Origin: Paenibacillus methanolicus
GTDB taxonomy: Bacteria; Bacillota; Bacilli; Paenibacillales; Paenibacillaceae
NCBI RefSeq assembly: GCF_008124765.1
Contig: NZ_VNHS01000005.1
Location: forward strand, 372,001 to 436,000
Length of the DNA stretch: 64,000 nt
Direction: 5' to 3'
Position 1 is the first letter of the stretch. Each line of letters opens with the position of its first letter. The notes below the pieces were generated by a model, which saw nothing but the letters and a program-made list of their open reading frames with translations, was not told where the DNA came from and did no database searches. Shown one piece after another: positions 16,859-25,882 of the stretch. The position numbers and the translations under genes are program-made.

Positions 16859-17755
16859 GTGGCTGGAGCGGTTCTGAGGCGAAAACGGTACATTTGGCGC
16901 GAATGGCTGACGAGTTATTTGTTCTTGCTGCCGGCGCTGGCGTTCTTCCTGTTGTTCGTCGCGTTCCCGATGCTCAAGGGCATCTACATTAGCTTTTTCG
17001 ACTATACGCTGCGGGATTTCGATTTCGTCGGTCTAGACAATTTCAACGTCCTGCTGCATGACGACGTGTTCGCCAAATCGATGTGGAACACGATGCTGAT
17101 CGTGCTCGTCGCGGTGCCGGCCGTCGTGCTGTTCTCGATCTTCGCGGCGATGACGATCTATAAGAAATCGGAGATGCAGCGGTCGTTTTTCCGAGGCGTG
17201 TTCTACTTGCCGGCCGTCTCCTCGGTCGTCAGCATCACCGTCGTGTGGGCGTCCATCTATCATCCGAATTACGGCATTCTCAACTACATCACGAGCTTGT
17301 TCGGCGCGGAGCCGATCGGGTGGCTGGGCGATACGCGCACGGCGCTGCTGGCCATCATTCTCGTGTTGATCACGACGTCGGTCGGGCAGCCGATCATCTT
17401 GTACGTCGCGTCGCTCGGCAATATCCCGACCTCGTACATCGAAGCGGCGCAGATCGACCGGGCGAGCGCGGGGCAGATTTTCCGCAAAATCATTTGGCCG
17501 ATGCTCATGCCGACCAATCTGTACATTATCGTCATCACGACGATCAACACGTTCCAGGTGTTCGCGATCATTCAGTTGCTCACCTCCGGCGGACCGATGT
17601 ACGCGACCTCGACGGTCATGTACGGCGTCTACGAGCAGGCGTTCATGCTCGGCAGCTTCGGCCTCGCGTCGGCGATGGGCGTCGTCCTGGCGGTCGTGAT
17701 CGGGATCATCTCGGTTATTCAGTTCAAGTATTTGGGCAGCGACGTGGAATATTGA
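16859..17755 (+). CDS. CUT1 sugar ABC importer permease (MalF/UgpA-like)
   Basis: A 298-residue inner-membrane permease with six predicted helices. The EAA loop reads YIEAAQIDRASAGQIFRKI near residues 200-218, the docking site for the ATPase. The start codon is GTG at 16859 with AGGGGTGA upstream; no ATG fits. A small hairpin (about 16801-16828) lies between it and the binding-protein gene and may lower downstream expression. It pairs with the next permease to form the heterodimeric channel. Confidence 0.94.
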   Translation: MAGAVLRRKRYIWREWLTSYLFLLPALAFFLLFVAFPMLKGIYISFFDYTLRDFDFVGLDNFNVLLHDDVFAKSMWNTMLIVLVAVPAVVLFSIFAAMTIYKKSEMQRSFFRGVFYLPAVSSVVSITVVWASIYHPNYGILNYITSLFGAEPIGWLGDTRTALLAIILVLITTSVGQPIILYVASLGNIPTSYIEAAQIDRASAGQIFRKIIWPMLMPTNLYIIVITTINTFQVFAIIQLLTSGGPMYATSTVMYGVYEQAFMLGSFGLASAMGVVLAVVIGIISVIQFKYLGSDVEY

Positions 17756-17833
17756 GCTGCTTGGTTTGCGTTCGCAATCGGAAGATTGGGAATGCAAACC
17801 AAGCAGCCGGTGAGCTAATTGGTTTGCGTTCGC
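17756..17833. repeat. 14-bp inverted repeat plus 15-bp direct repeat between permease genes
   Basis: GCTGCTTGGTTTGC at 17756-17769 is the exact reverse complement of 17794-17807. TTGGTTTGCGTTCGC at 17761-17775 recurs exactly at 17819-17833, so one arm is present three times in the 136-base gap. There is no T-run, so it is not a classic terminator. It could be an mRNA-stability hairpin, a protein-binding site or a small palindromic element. Confidence 0.85.
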
Positions 17834-17891
17834 GTTAGCGAGAGCAGCATGCAGCAAACTGCGTCATGAAGCAAGTCAGGGGGGCATCAAA

Positions 17892-18779
17892 ATGAGTGCA
17901 TATACGGAAGTCCGGCACGGCGGCAAGCGAGAGGGAATTGCGGTCGAGCGGCGAAAGCGGCGGGAGCTCAGCGTCGGCAAAATCGCGGCGAACATCCTGC
18001 TCGTCATCAGCGCGCTGTTGTTCATCTTCCCGTTCTATTGGATCGTCACGGGCGCCTTCAAGGTGCAGAACGTCGCGGTCGCCATTCCGCCGGAGTGGTT
18101 CCCGCTGGAGCCGACGCTCGATAATTTCCGGGTGCTGTTCAACAACCCGGTCTGGAAGTGGGGCTTCAACAGTTTCTTCGTGGCGACCAGCGAGATGATC
18201 GGCGTCTGCCTTGTCGCTTCAATGGCCGGTTACGTGCTGGCGAAGAAGCAGTTTCCGGGCCGGAAGTTTATTTTCATCCTGTTCGTCTCGGCGATGGCGC
18301 TGCCGAAGCAGGTTATTCTCGTCCCGTTGTTCACGATGTTGGCCGATTTCGGCTGGATCGACACGTATCAGGGGCTGATTTTGCCAGCGATCGGCTGGCC
18401 GTTCGGCGTGTTTCTGATGAAGCAGTTCGCGCAGACGATACCGGGCGAGCTCATCGAGGCGGCCAAGATCGACGGGTGTTCGGAGCTGCGGTTGTTCTAT
18501 CGCATCATCATGCCGCTGTTGAAGCCGGCGCTGGGGGCGCTCGCGATTTTCACGTTCATCAACGCGTGGAACGACTATTTCAGCCAGCTCATCATCACGC
18601 GGTCGACGTCCATGATGACGCTGCCGCTCGGCCTCGCGACCTTGCAGGGCGAGTACACGACGCCGTATGGCGTGCTGATGGCAGGCGCGGCGCTCGCATC
18701 GCTGCCGATGATCCTCATTTTCCTGTTGTTCCAGAAGGCGTTCACGCAGGGCATCACGATGGGCGCGGTCAAAGGGTAA
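17892..18779 (+). CDS. CUT1 sugar ABC importer permease (MalG/UgpE-like)
   Basis: A 295-residue permease with a charged N-terminal tail (residues 1-33), six helices and the EAA loop ELIEAAKIDGCSELRLFYRI near residues 190-210. It ends with the MalG-type sequence GITMGAVKG. The ribosome site is CAGGGGGG. It completes the importer whose binding protein starts at 15328. No transport ATPase follows, so a shared MsmX-type ATPase must supply energy. Confidence 0.95.
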   Translation: MSAYTEVRHGGKREGIAVERRKRRELSVGKIAANILLVISALLFIFPFYWIVTGAFKVQNVAVAIPPEWFPLEPTLDNFRVLFNNPVWKWGFNSFFVATSEMIGVCLVASMAGYVLAKKQFPGRKFIFILFVSAMALPKQVILVPLFTMLADFGWIDTYQGLILPAIGWPFGVFLMKQFAQTIPGELIEAAKIDGCSELRLFYRIIMPLLKPALGALAIFTFINAWNDYFSQLIITRSTSMMTLPLGLATLQGEYTTPYGVLMAGAALASLPMILIFLLFQKAFTQGITMGAVKG

Positions 18780-18792
18780 CGGCGGCGAAAGG

Positions 18793-19205
18793 TGGAGCGC
18801 GATAGTGGACTGAGGCCGACTATTGAGGGTGCTGGCGATAAGTTGGAGCGCGATAGTGGGCTGAGGCCGACTATTGGAGGGTGCTGGCGATAAGTTGGAG
18901 CGCGATAGTGGACTGAGGACGACTATTGAGGGTGCTGGCGGTAAGTTGGAGCGCGATAGTGGACTGAAGCCGACTATTGGATATCGCGTGGTCAACTAGC
19001 TCGCAATAGTAACTTCTAGCACGTTAACGGCCGCGGAAGCCGCGCATCGTTCCGCAATAGTGACTTCCAGCGCGCTAACGGTTGCGGAAACCGCTCGTCG
19101 GCCCGCAATAGTGACTTCCAGCGCACAAACGGCCACGGTAGCCGCACATTGGCCCGCGATAGTAACTTCTAGCACGTACTTCTAGCGCACTAATGACCGC
19201 AGAAA
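18793..19205. repeat. 51-bp-period tandem array A (eight units, two sub-families)
   Basis: The anchor CGCRATAGT recurs at 18798, 18849, 18901, 18952, 19002, 19053, 19104 and 19155: steps of 51, 52, 51, 50, 51, 51 and 51. The first four units carry CGATAGTGG paired with CCGACTATTG about 16 bases on. The last four carry CAATAGTGACTTC and a second small hairpin. In that hairpin, unit position 30 changes C to T while its partner at position 38 changes G to A, keeping the pair. There are no unique spacers, so it is not CRISPR. It fills the gap between the importer operon and the sialidase gene. The same period and core recur at 53847-54203. Confidence 0.95.
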
Positions 19206-19221
19206 GCAGTACGCCCACCGC

Positions 19222-19234
19222 CCAAGCGCTTTCC
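19222..19234 (+). promoter_or_regulatory. Candidate cre (CcpA) site ahead of sialic acid operon
   Basis: CCAAGCGCTTTCC matches the core of the catabolite-response element (AAGCGCTTTC). It lies about 85 bases before the sialidase start, after the repeat array. Glucose repression of the operon is inferred. No clear -35/-10 pair is visible nearby. Confidence 0.4.
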
Positions 19235-19317
19235 GTCGTCACGTATCCCGCGGCGAAAGGAGGTGAGTATTCGCGCACGCCCGAGCAATCAAACGATGAG
19301 AATGGAGAGATGTTGAG

Positions 19318-21516
19318 ATGAAGCTTGGCAGACTCATGCAGGCGGCTCGCTGGATCGTTTGTTTTACCGTGTTCGTCGCGGGGTTATCGCTCACGCCCTA
19401 CGTGTCGGAGGCCGCGCCGACGGATGGCCGGGTGCTCCAGTATACGCTGAATCGCGCTTTCAACGGCACGAGCGACTACGTGGACAGAACGTCGGATATC
19501 GCCACGGTCGCCTCGTTGACGCAAGGCTCCATCGTCGTCCGCTTCAAGACGACGAGCACCGCGGCGGCGAAGACGTTCTTCAGCGCCTCGCACGTCGCCG
19601 ATCCGTCGAGCAATCTGTCGTTGACGATGAACGGCGGCACGGTGTATTTCGAGAATCGCGAGAACGGCGCATACGCCACGCAGCTCAGCGCGAGCGGCTC
19701 GTTCAACGACGGCTTATGGCATACGGCGGTGCTATCCGTGGACGGCAGCGGCACGCGCATTTACGTCGATGGCTTGCTGAAGGGGAGCACGGCGTCCACG
19801 GCATTTTTCACCAATGTGACGAGTCTCAATGGCATGTGGGTCGGCCGGAATGCCGACAACGGCGGCGGCCAGTGGTATTACGCCGGCGAGTTGGCGTACG
19901 TGGACGTGTACAACCGCGCCTGGTCCCAGGCGGAGGCGATGGAAGCCGCGGGCTTGCTGCCGCAAGCGGCGTTGTCCGCCACGGTGAACCGCGCCTTCAA
20001 CGGCACGACGGATTACATCGACCGCTCGGCCGACCTCCCCTACGTATCCAGCCTGAATCAAGGCGCGATCGTCGTCAAATTCAAGTCGACGAGCACCGGT
20101 CAGGCGCAGACGTTCCTGAGCGCGTCGAACACGGCGGCGCCCTCGACGAACGTGTCGCTGACGATGAACAACGGCGCCGTTTACTTCGAGAACCGGACGA
20201 ACGGCAACTATGCGACGCAGCTGAGCGCCGCCGGCAAAATGAACGACAACAATTGGCACACCGCCATTCTGAACGTCGACGCGTCCGGCACGAAGATTTA
20301 CGTGGACGGGCAGCAGCGCGCGTCCTCGTCATCGACCGCGTTCTACGGCGCGGCCCAAGGACTGAACGGGCTGTGGGTCGGGCGCAACGTCGATAACGGC
20401 GGCGGTCAGTGGTATTACACCGGCAGCATGGCGTACGTGGCCGTCTATCCGGCGGCGCTGAACGCGAGCCAGATCAGCATGCTGAGCGCCGTGTTCGAGG
20501 AGACGATTCTCTTCGATACGTCCGACGGCAGAGGTTATGCGGAATACCGGATTCCGAGCATCGTCGCTACGGCCAACGGCACCATCCTGGCGGTAGCGGA
20601 AGCGAGAGCGGGCGGGGATCAGACGCCGACCGACTTGGTGTTGAAGCGCAGCGCCGACGGCGGCGTCACGTTCTCCGAGCAGGTCATCCTATCGCCCGGC
20701 AAATCGCAAGGCAACGCCGAGATGAATCCGATGCTGCTCGCCGAGACCACGGGGAACACCGTGCATCTGCTGTGGGGACGCTGGGCGTGGGGCAACTGCC
20801 AATATTTCATCCGTACGAGCACGGATAACGGGTTGACGTGGGGCGCGGCCAGGGACATTACCTCGGTGCTGAACGCGTACACAAACGCCGCCAGTCCCTA
20901 TTACTTCGCCGGGCTCTCGGGCGCGGGGATGGGGCCGGGACACGGCATCCAAATGACCAATGGCACGCTGGTCGTGCCGATCTACCTGACGACGAGCGGC
21001 TGGACGAACAGCACGGTGGCGACGATCTACAGCACGGACGGCGGGGCGACCTGGCAGGCTGGTTCGCTCGTCCCGAACCCGAGCGGATTCACGCGCATCC
21101 ACGAGAACATGATGGTCGAGCTGTCGGACGGTCGGCTCATGACGAACATGCGCAATCCGGGCAGCGACTACCGGGCGGTCTCGATCGCAAGCGGCCCGAC
21201 CGGCGTGTGGTCGACGCCGTATTCGGACACGACGCTTATCGATCCGGTCGTCGCCGCCAGCCTGCAGCGCTACGACGCGGGCACGATTTTGTTCACGAAT
21301 CCCGCCCATATCTCGTCACGCACCAACATGACGATCCGAATGAGCGGCGACGACGGCGCGACTTGGTACCGGTCCAAAGAAATTTACGCGGGGAACAACG
21401 GATATTCCGATATCGCGGTCGCCCCGGACAAAACGATATTCGTCTTCTACGAAAAGCCGGCCGCGAGCAAAATCGCGCTGGCCCGCATGAACAAAGCGTG
21501 GATCGACTCGCCGTAA
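19318..21516 (+). CDS. Secreted exo-alpha-sialidase with two LamG-like domains
   Basis: A 732-residue exported enzyme that removes terminal sialic acid from glycans (GH33 type). It has a Sec signal peptide (residues 1-30), then two near-duplicate concanavalin/LamG-like domains (about 35-215 and 220-395), both containing FNGTxDYxDR and GGGQWYYxGxxAYV. The six-bladed sialidase propeller covers about 400-730. It begins with the arginine-triad motif YRIPSI near residue 410 and carries Asp-boxes SADGGVTF, STDNGLTW, STDGGATW and SGDDGATW. There is no sortase motif or SLH domain, so it should be free or glycan-bound. It heads a sialic acid catabolic gene set. Confidence 0.95.
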   Translation: MKLGRLMQAARWIVCFTVFVAGLSLTPYVSEAAPTDGRVLQYTLNRAFNGTSDYVDRTSDIATVASLTQGSIVVRFKTTSTAAAKTFFSASHVADPSSNLSLTMNGGTVYFENRENGAYATQLSASGSFNDGLWHTAVLSVDGSGTRIYVDGLLKGSTASTAFFTNVTSLNGMWVGRNADNGGGQWYYAGELAYVDVYNRAWSQAEAMEAAGLLPQAALSATVNRAFNGTTDYIDRSADLPYVSSLNQGAIVVKFKSTSTGQAQTFLSASNTAAPSTNVSLTMNNGAVYFENRTNGNYATQLSAAGKMNDNNWHTAILNVDASGTKIYVDGQQRASSSSTAFYGAAQGLNGLWVGRNVDNGGGQWYYTGSMAYVAVYPAALNASQISMLSAVFEETILFDTSDGRGYAEYRIPSIVATANGTILAVAEARAGGDQTPTDLVLKRSADGGVTFSEQVILSPGKSQGNAEMNPMLLAETTGNTVHLLWGRWAWGNCQYFIRTSTDNGLTWGAARDITSVLNAYTNAASPYYFAGLSGAGMGPGHGIQMTNGTLVVPIYLTTSGWTNSTVATIYSTDGGATWQAGSLVPNPSGFTRIHENMMVELSDGRLMTNMRNPGSDYRAVSIASGPTGVWSTPYSDTTLIDPVVAASLQRYDAGTILFTNPAHISSRTNMTIRMSGDDGATWYRSKEIYAGNNGYSDIAVAPDKTIFVFYEKPAASKIALARMNKAWIDSP

Positions 21517-21636
21517 GGCGAAGGCGCGCCATAGCCAACGATAGGTAATGGCGGGCCGTTCGCCGCTTGCCGCCCACGGCGGAACGACGGACGCGCTCGC
21601 CGCCTATACCCAACCCCTACCAACGGAGGTTACATT

Positions 21637-22551
21637 ATGGACTTGACCCAATTTCACGGTATCATTCCGGCGTTCTACGCCTGTTACGACGAGCAAGGGA
21701 ACATATCGGAATCGCGTACGGCCGCCCTGGCCGATTACTTGCACGAGAAGGGCGTGCAAGGCGTCTACGTCGGCGGAAGCTCCGGCGAATGCATCTACCA
21801 CAGCCTGGAGGAGCGCAAGCAGGCGCTCGCATACGCAGCACGCGCTTTAAAAGGGAAAATGACGCTCATCGCCCATGTCGGCGCGCCTTCGACCCGAGAC
21901 AGCATCGAGCTGGCCCGGCGTGCGGCGGAGCTCGGATACGACGCGCTGTCGGCGATTCCGCCGATCTATTTCAAACTGCCGGATTCGGCCGTCATCGGCT
22001 ATTGGACGGCGATCATGGCGGCGACCGAGCTGCCGTTCATCATCTACAACATTCCGCAGACGACGGGTTACACGCTGACGCCGGCCGTCTTCCGGCAGCT
22101 GCTCGCCAATCCGAAGGTGATCGGCGTCAAGAATTCCTCGATGCCGGCGCTCGACATCGAACGGTTCAAGTCGGCGGGAGGCGACCGGGTCGTCGTCTTC
22201 AACGGACCCGACGAGCAATTCGTCGCGGGCCGGATCATGGGCGCGGCGGCCGGTATCGGCGGCACGTACGCGGCGATGCCGGATCTATATCTGCAGGCCG
22301 ATCGGCTCGTACGCGAAGGGCGTTTCGAAGAGGCAGGCAAGCTGCAAAGCGCCATCAACGATATCATCGTCGCGCTCTGCTCGCTCGACGGCTCGATGTA
22401 CGCGGCGATCAAGGAACTGCTCCTCCGCCGGGGCGTGAATATCGGCGGCGTGCGCGCGCCGCTCGAGGGCGTATCCTCGGCGGACGCGGCGCGGATCGAC
22501 GGCATCGCCGCCGCGATCGACGCGCTGGTTCTACGTTACGACGAAGCCTAA
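21637..22551 (+). CDS. nanA: N-acetylneuraminate lyase
   Basis: A 304-residue class I aldolase of the DHDPS/NAL family that splits N-acetylneuraminate into N-acetylmannosamine and pyruvate. The substrate carboxylate loop reads YVGGSSGE near residues 44-51. The catalytic tyrosine is Y137 in YNIP and the Schiff-base lysine is K165 in GVKNSS. Both are at the same numbers as in E. coli NanA. The neighbours (sialidase, nanE, nanK) make NAL function much more likely than dihydrodipicolinate synthase. Confidence 0.95.
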   Translation: MDLTQFHGIIPAFYACYDEQGNISESRTAALADYLHEKGVQGVYVGGSSGECIYHSLEERKQALAYAARALKGKMTLIAHVGAPSTRDSIELARRAAELGYDALSAIPPIYFKLPDSAVIGYWTAIMAATELPFIIYNIPQTTGYTLTPAVFRQLLANPKVIGVKNSSMPALDIERFKSAGGDRVVVFNGPDEQFVAGRIMGAAAGIGGTYAAMPDLYLQADRLVREGRFEEAGKLQSAINDIIVALCSLDGSMYAAIKELLLRRGVNIGGVRAPLEGVSSADAARIDGIAAAIDALVLRYDEA

Positions 22552-22603
22552 GCGTAACCGGCATCGACTTTAGCCAACACAACGAACCAGGGGGAGAACA
22601 ACC

Positions 22604-24010
22604 ATGAAGCGCAAACGCATTCTCGCGGCCGCGGCCGCGCTCACGGTATTGCTGGCAGGCTGCTCGAATGGAAATAACCCGAACACGTCGGCAGAGAGCG
22701 GCGGCGACGCATCGGGCGGCAAGGAGCAGGTCGAGATCAAAGTATGGCTGACGCCGCAGTGGAAAGGCGTGCTCGATGCCTCGGAGGAAGGCGCCGATTA
22801 CGACAGCTTCTTCAAGCGCGCGGCGGAGAAGTTCGCGGCGCAGTACGACAAGTACGACGCGAAATTGAACGTCGAGGTCATCGCGGGCGACCAGCGGGAC
22901 CAGCTGCTGAACGTCAACTTAAGCGGCGGCACGCCGCCGGACGTCTTCTTCGAGAGCGTCTTCGCCATGGGCGACTACGTCCACCGCGGCGCGCTCGTGC
23001 CGCTGACGGACATCGTCGACGACGCCGCGAAGCAGGACATCGCGGACAACTACTGGAGCTCGGTCACCTTCGGCGACGATATCTACTTCTATCCGTTCCA
23101 GAACAATCCCGGCACGCTCGTCTACAACGCGGACATGTTCCGCGCGGCGGGACTCGAGAACGACATTGGCGGCGAGAACGAGATCAAGACGTGGACGCTG
23201 GCGGACTACGAGCGTATTCTGATGACGCTGAAGGAGAAGCTGCCGGGGACGCCTTATGCCGGCGCCTACCCGATGGCGCTCTATGCGGTGAACAATCAGG
23301 GCGACACGTGGAATCTCGCCTACCTGCGCATGTTCGGCAGCACGTTCTTCGACGCTGAAGGCAACATCGCGTTGGACGACGCGAACGGCGCGAAGGCGGC
23401 GGCTTGGCTGAAGTCGATCAAGGACGCGGGATACACGAACCCGGGACCGGAATCCGTCTCGTCGAACGACGCGAACGGCATGTTCCAGAACCAGCAGCTG
23501 GCGATCAGCTTCACCAACCCGGTGCTGTACGCGAACGCGAAGGCGGATATGGCGAGCGGCAAGGCGCCGAAGTTCGATGCGCGGCTGGCGAACATCCCGT
23601 CGGAGAGCGGAGACCCGCTCACGTTCACCTATGTCGTCGGCGCGAGCGTGTTCCAGACGAAGGACGAGAAGCGGATCGAGGTCGCGAAGGATTTCGTCAA
23701 GTTCTTCTCTACCGATCCGGAGCTCGTGAAATCGTCGAAGAACGGCATTCCGGTTCGCAGCTCGGTCGCCGAGGCGTTCAAGGGCGAGAACCCGCTGTTC
23801 GCGGCTTATGACGCCAACGCGAAATATTTGTTCAATTTCACCGGCAACGTGCCGGGCTATAGCCAACTGCGCGAGGTGCTCTATCCGGAGCTTCAGGCGC
23901 TGTACACCGGAGCGAAGACGCCGGAGCAGGCCGTTAAGGATTACCAAGCCGCCGGCAACAAAGTCATCGAGACGAACAAGGCGAACTCGGTTATTTTCGG
24001 CGGGAAGTAA
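22604..24010 (+). CDS. Sialic-acid-operon ABC importer substrate-binding lipoprotein
   Basis: A 468-residue family 1 solute-binding lipoprotein. It has lipobox LLAGC at about residues 17-21, a Ser/Gly/Asn spacer, then a mature domain beginning VEIKVWLTPQWK. Placement between nanA and nanE points to N-acetylneuraminate or a sialylated oligosaccharide as ligand. That is inferred from context, because CUT1 binding proteins cannot be assigned by eye. GGGGGAGAA precedes the start. Confidence 0.92.
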   Translation: MKRKRILAAAAALTVLLAGCSNGNNPNTSAESGGDASGGKEQVEIKVWLTPQWKGVLDASEEGADYDSFFKRAAEKFAAQYDKYDAKLNVEVIAGDQRDQLLNVNLSGGTPPDVFFESVFAMGDYVHRGALVPLTDIVDDAAKQDIADNYWSSVTFGDDIYFYPFQNNPGTLVYNADMFRAAGLENDIGGENEIKTWTLADYERILMTLKEKLPGTPYAGAYPMALYAVNNQGDTWNLAYLRMFGSTFFDAEGNIALDDANGAKAAAWLKSIKDAGYTNPGPESVSSNDANGMFQNQQLAISFTNPVLYANAKADMASGKAPKFDARLANIPSESGDPLTFTYVVGASVFQTKDEKRIEVAKDFVKFFSTDPELVKSSKNGIPVRSSVAEAFKGENPLFAAYDANAKYLFNFTGNVPGYSQLREVLYPELQALYTGAKTPEQAVKDYQAAGNKVIETNKANSVIFGGK

Positions 24011-24125
24011 ACATTCCGTCCTCTCATCACGCACATCAGGCACGCCAATCCTACGCGGGGAGCATCCGGACGCGGGCGCGCTTGCTAGCCGCCGGCAGCC
24101 ATCTCCCCGGGAAAGGAAGACAACC

Positions 24126-25001
24126 ATGCGACTACGCAAACAAGCGCTTCAAGCGAATTTGACCGGTTATCTGTTCATCCTGCCGCAAATGGCGATCTTC
24201 CTGCTGTTCCTCGTCTATCCGATTGTGGAGGGCATTCGGCTTAGCCTGTATCAGATCAACTACCAGAACGAAAGATTCGTCGGGCTGGACAATTATGCCT
24301 CGTTGTTCAGCGATCCGGTCTTCTTCAAGGCGCTGCTCAACACCGTCGTCTTCGTCGTCTGCATCGTCCTTTTGACGGTGGGGTTCGCGCTGTTCGCGGC
24401 TTCAGCCGTCTTCGACAAGAACGCCAAATACGTCTCGTTCATCCGGGGCAGCTACTATATTCCGGTCATGGTGTCGATGGTCGTCATGAGCATGGTGTGG
24501 AGCTTCCTGCTCAATCCGGCCAGCGGGCTCATCTCGTACTTGGCAAGGGAGGCCGGAGCGGGGCAGGTGAATGTGCTCGGCGGCGGCAAGACGGTCATGC
24601 CGGTCATTATCTTCGTCACGTTCGCGACCAACGTCGGGCAGACGATCATCCTATACATCGCGGCGATGATCGGCGTGCCGAAGGATCTGTTCGAGGCGGC
24701 CGAGGTAGACGGGGCGAGCCGGTGGCAGACGATCCGCCATATTCTGATCCCGTCCGTACAGCCGTCGACGGTGTACATCTCGATCATCAACATCATCGCC
24801 GTGCTGAAAATTTTCGTCGTCATCCAGCTCCTGACCGGCGGCGGTCCGAATAACGGCTCCGTCACGCTCATGTACTACCTGTACAACAACGCGTTCAAAT
24901 TCAACCAGCTCGGCACCGCTTCGGCTGTCGGCGTCATCATGTTCCTGATCACGCTGCTCCTGTCCGTACCTCAGCTCAGAAGCATGCTTAGACAGACGTA
25001 A
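24126..25001 (+). CDS. Sialic-acid-operon ABC importer permease 1 (MalF-like)
   Basis: A 291-residue permease with six helices and EAA loop LFEAAEVDGASRWQTIRHI near residues 180-198. The start at 24126 follows GGAAAGGAAG. The frame is open back to 23808, but that part overlaps the binding-protein gene in another frame and has no ribosome site. A GC-rich 115-base gap with a GGGGAG/CTCCCC inverted pair (24058 and about 24107) separates it from the binding-protein gene. Confidence 0.94.
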   Translation: MRLRKQALQANLTGYLFILPQMAIFLLFLVYPIVEGIRLSLYQINYQNERFVGLDNYASLFSDPVFFKALLNTVVFVVCIVLLTVGFALFAASAVFDKNAKYVSFIRGSYYIPVMVSMVVMSMVWSFLLNPASGLISYLAREAGAGQVNVLGGGKTVMPVIIFVTFATNVGQTIILYIAAMIGVPKDLFEAAEVDGASRWQTIRHILIPSVQPSTVYISIINIIAVLKIFVVIQLLTGGGPNNGSVTLMYYLYNNAFKFNQLGTASAVGVIMFLITLLLSVPQLRSMLRQT

Positions 25002-25013
25002 GGAGGAGGCCGC

Positions 25014-25853
25014 ATGCCGCATAAGACCAGCAAGAAAAGGGAGCCGTACGATCTCGTCTCGAACGTTCTCGTCGCTTTCTTCGCCGTCCTGAACCTGTTC
25101 CCGCTGTACTGGCTGTTCACGAGTTCGCTGAAGAACAGCGCCGACGTCGTGAAGATGCCGCCGGACTGGTTCCCCGCGACCATCACGTTCGATAACTACA
25201 TCGATGTATTTCGGAGTCAGCCGGCGCTGCGCTGGACGTTCAACAGCCTGTTCGTCTCGGGCGTCAGCACGGTGCTCGTCATTATCGTAGGGGCGATGGC
25301 TGCCTATGCATTCTCGAAGCTGGCGTTCAAAGGGCGCAATATCATTTTCGTCGTCTTCATCTCGAGCCTCATGATTCCGAAAGAGATCATGATCGTGCCG
25401 CTGTTCCGGATCATTCAAGATTTCGGGATGGTGAACGAGCTGAGCGGGATGATCTGGCCGAATGTAGCGACGGCGTTCGGCGTATTCCTGTTAAAAGGGT
25501 TTTTCGACGCGACGCCGGACGCGTTGCGGGAAGCTTCGCGCATCGACGGGGCGGGCGAGTGGCGCACCTTCGCGCAAATCATGCTCCCGATCGTGAAGCC
25601 CGGCATCGGGGCGCTGTTCATCCTGAATTTCGTGCAAGTGTGGAACGATTACCTGTGGCAGATGGTCGTCGGGCAGGAGAAGAACATGAAGACGCTCATG
25701 GTCGGCACCGCGACGCTCATGCAGGATCTGAATCCGAACTATGCGTACAAAATGGCGGGCGCGACCGTCGCGGCCATCCCGATGCTGATCATCTTCCTGC
25801 TGTTCCAGCGGTATTTCACGCACGGCATGACGGCCGGGGCGGTTAAAGAATGA
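25014..25853 (+). CDS. Sialic-acid-operon ABC importer permease 2 (MalG-like)
   Basis: A 279-residue permease with six helices, EAA loop ALREASRIDGAGEWRTFAQI near residues 167-186 and a C-terminal MTAGAVKE of MalG type. It lies 12 bases after permease 1, with AAGGAGGAGG as ribosome site. With the preceding two genes it makes a CUT1 importer lacking its own ATPase. Confidence 0.94.
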   Translation: MPHKTSKKREPYDLVSNVLVAFFAVLNLFPLYWLFTSSLKNSADVVKMPPDWFPATITFDNYIDVFRSQPALRWTFNSLFVSGVSTVLVIIVGAMAAYAFSKLAFKGRNIIFVVFISSLMIPKEIMIVPLFRIIQDFGMVNELSGMIWPNVATAFGVFLLKGFFDATPDALREASRIDGAGEWRTFAQIMLPIVKPGIGALFILNFVQVWNDYLWQMVVGQEKNMKTLMVGTATLMQDLNPNYAYKMAGATVAAIPMLIIFLLFQRYFTHGMTAGAVKE

Positions 25854-25882
25854 CATGCAACGCGAGGGAGGAGAAGGGGACA

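Noticed and set aside
18793..19205. CRISPR array
   Set aside because: Units are contiguous and similar over their full length. There are no unique spacers and no cas genes nearby.
21637..22551. Dihydrodipicolinate synthase (dapA)
   Set aside because: Same superfamily, but the YVGGSSGE loop, residue numbering identical to NanA and the sialic acid neighbours favour N-acetylneuraminate lyase.
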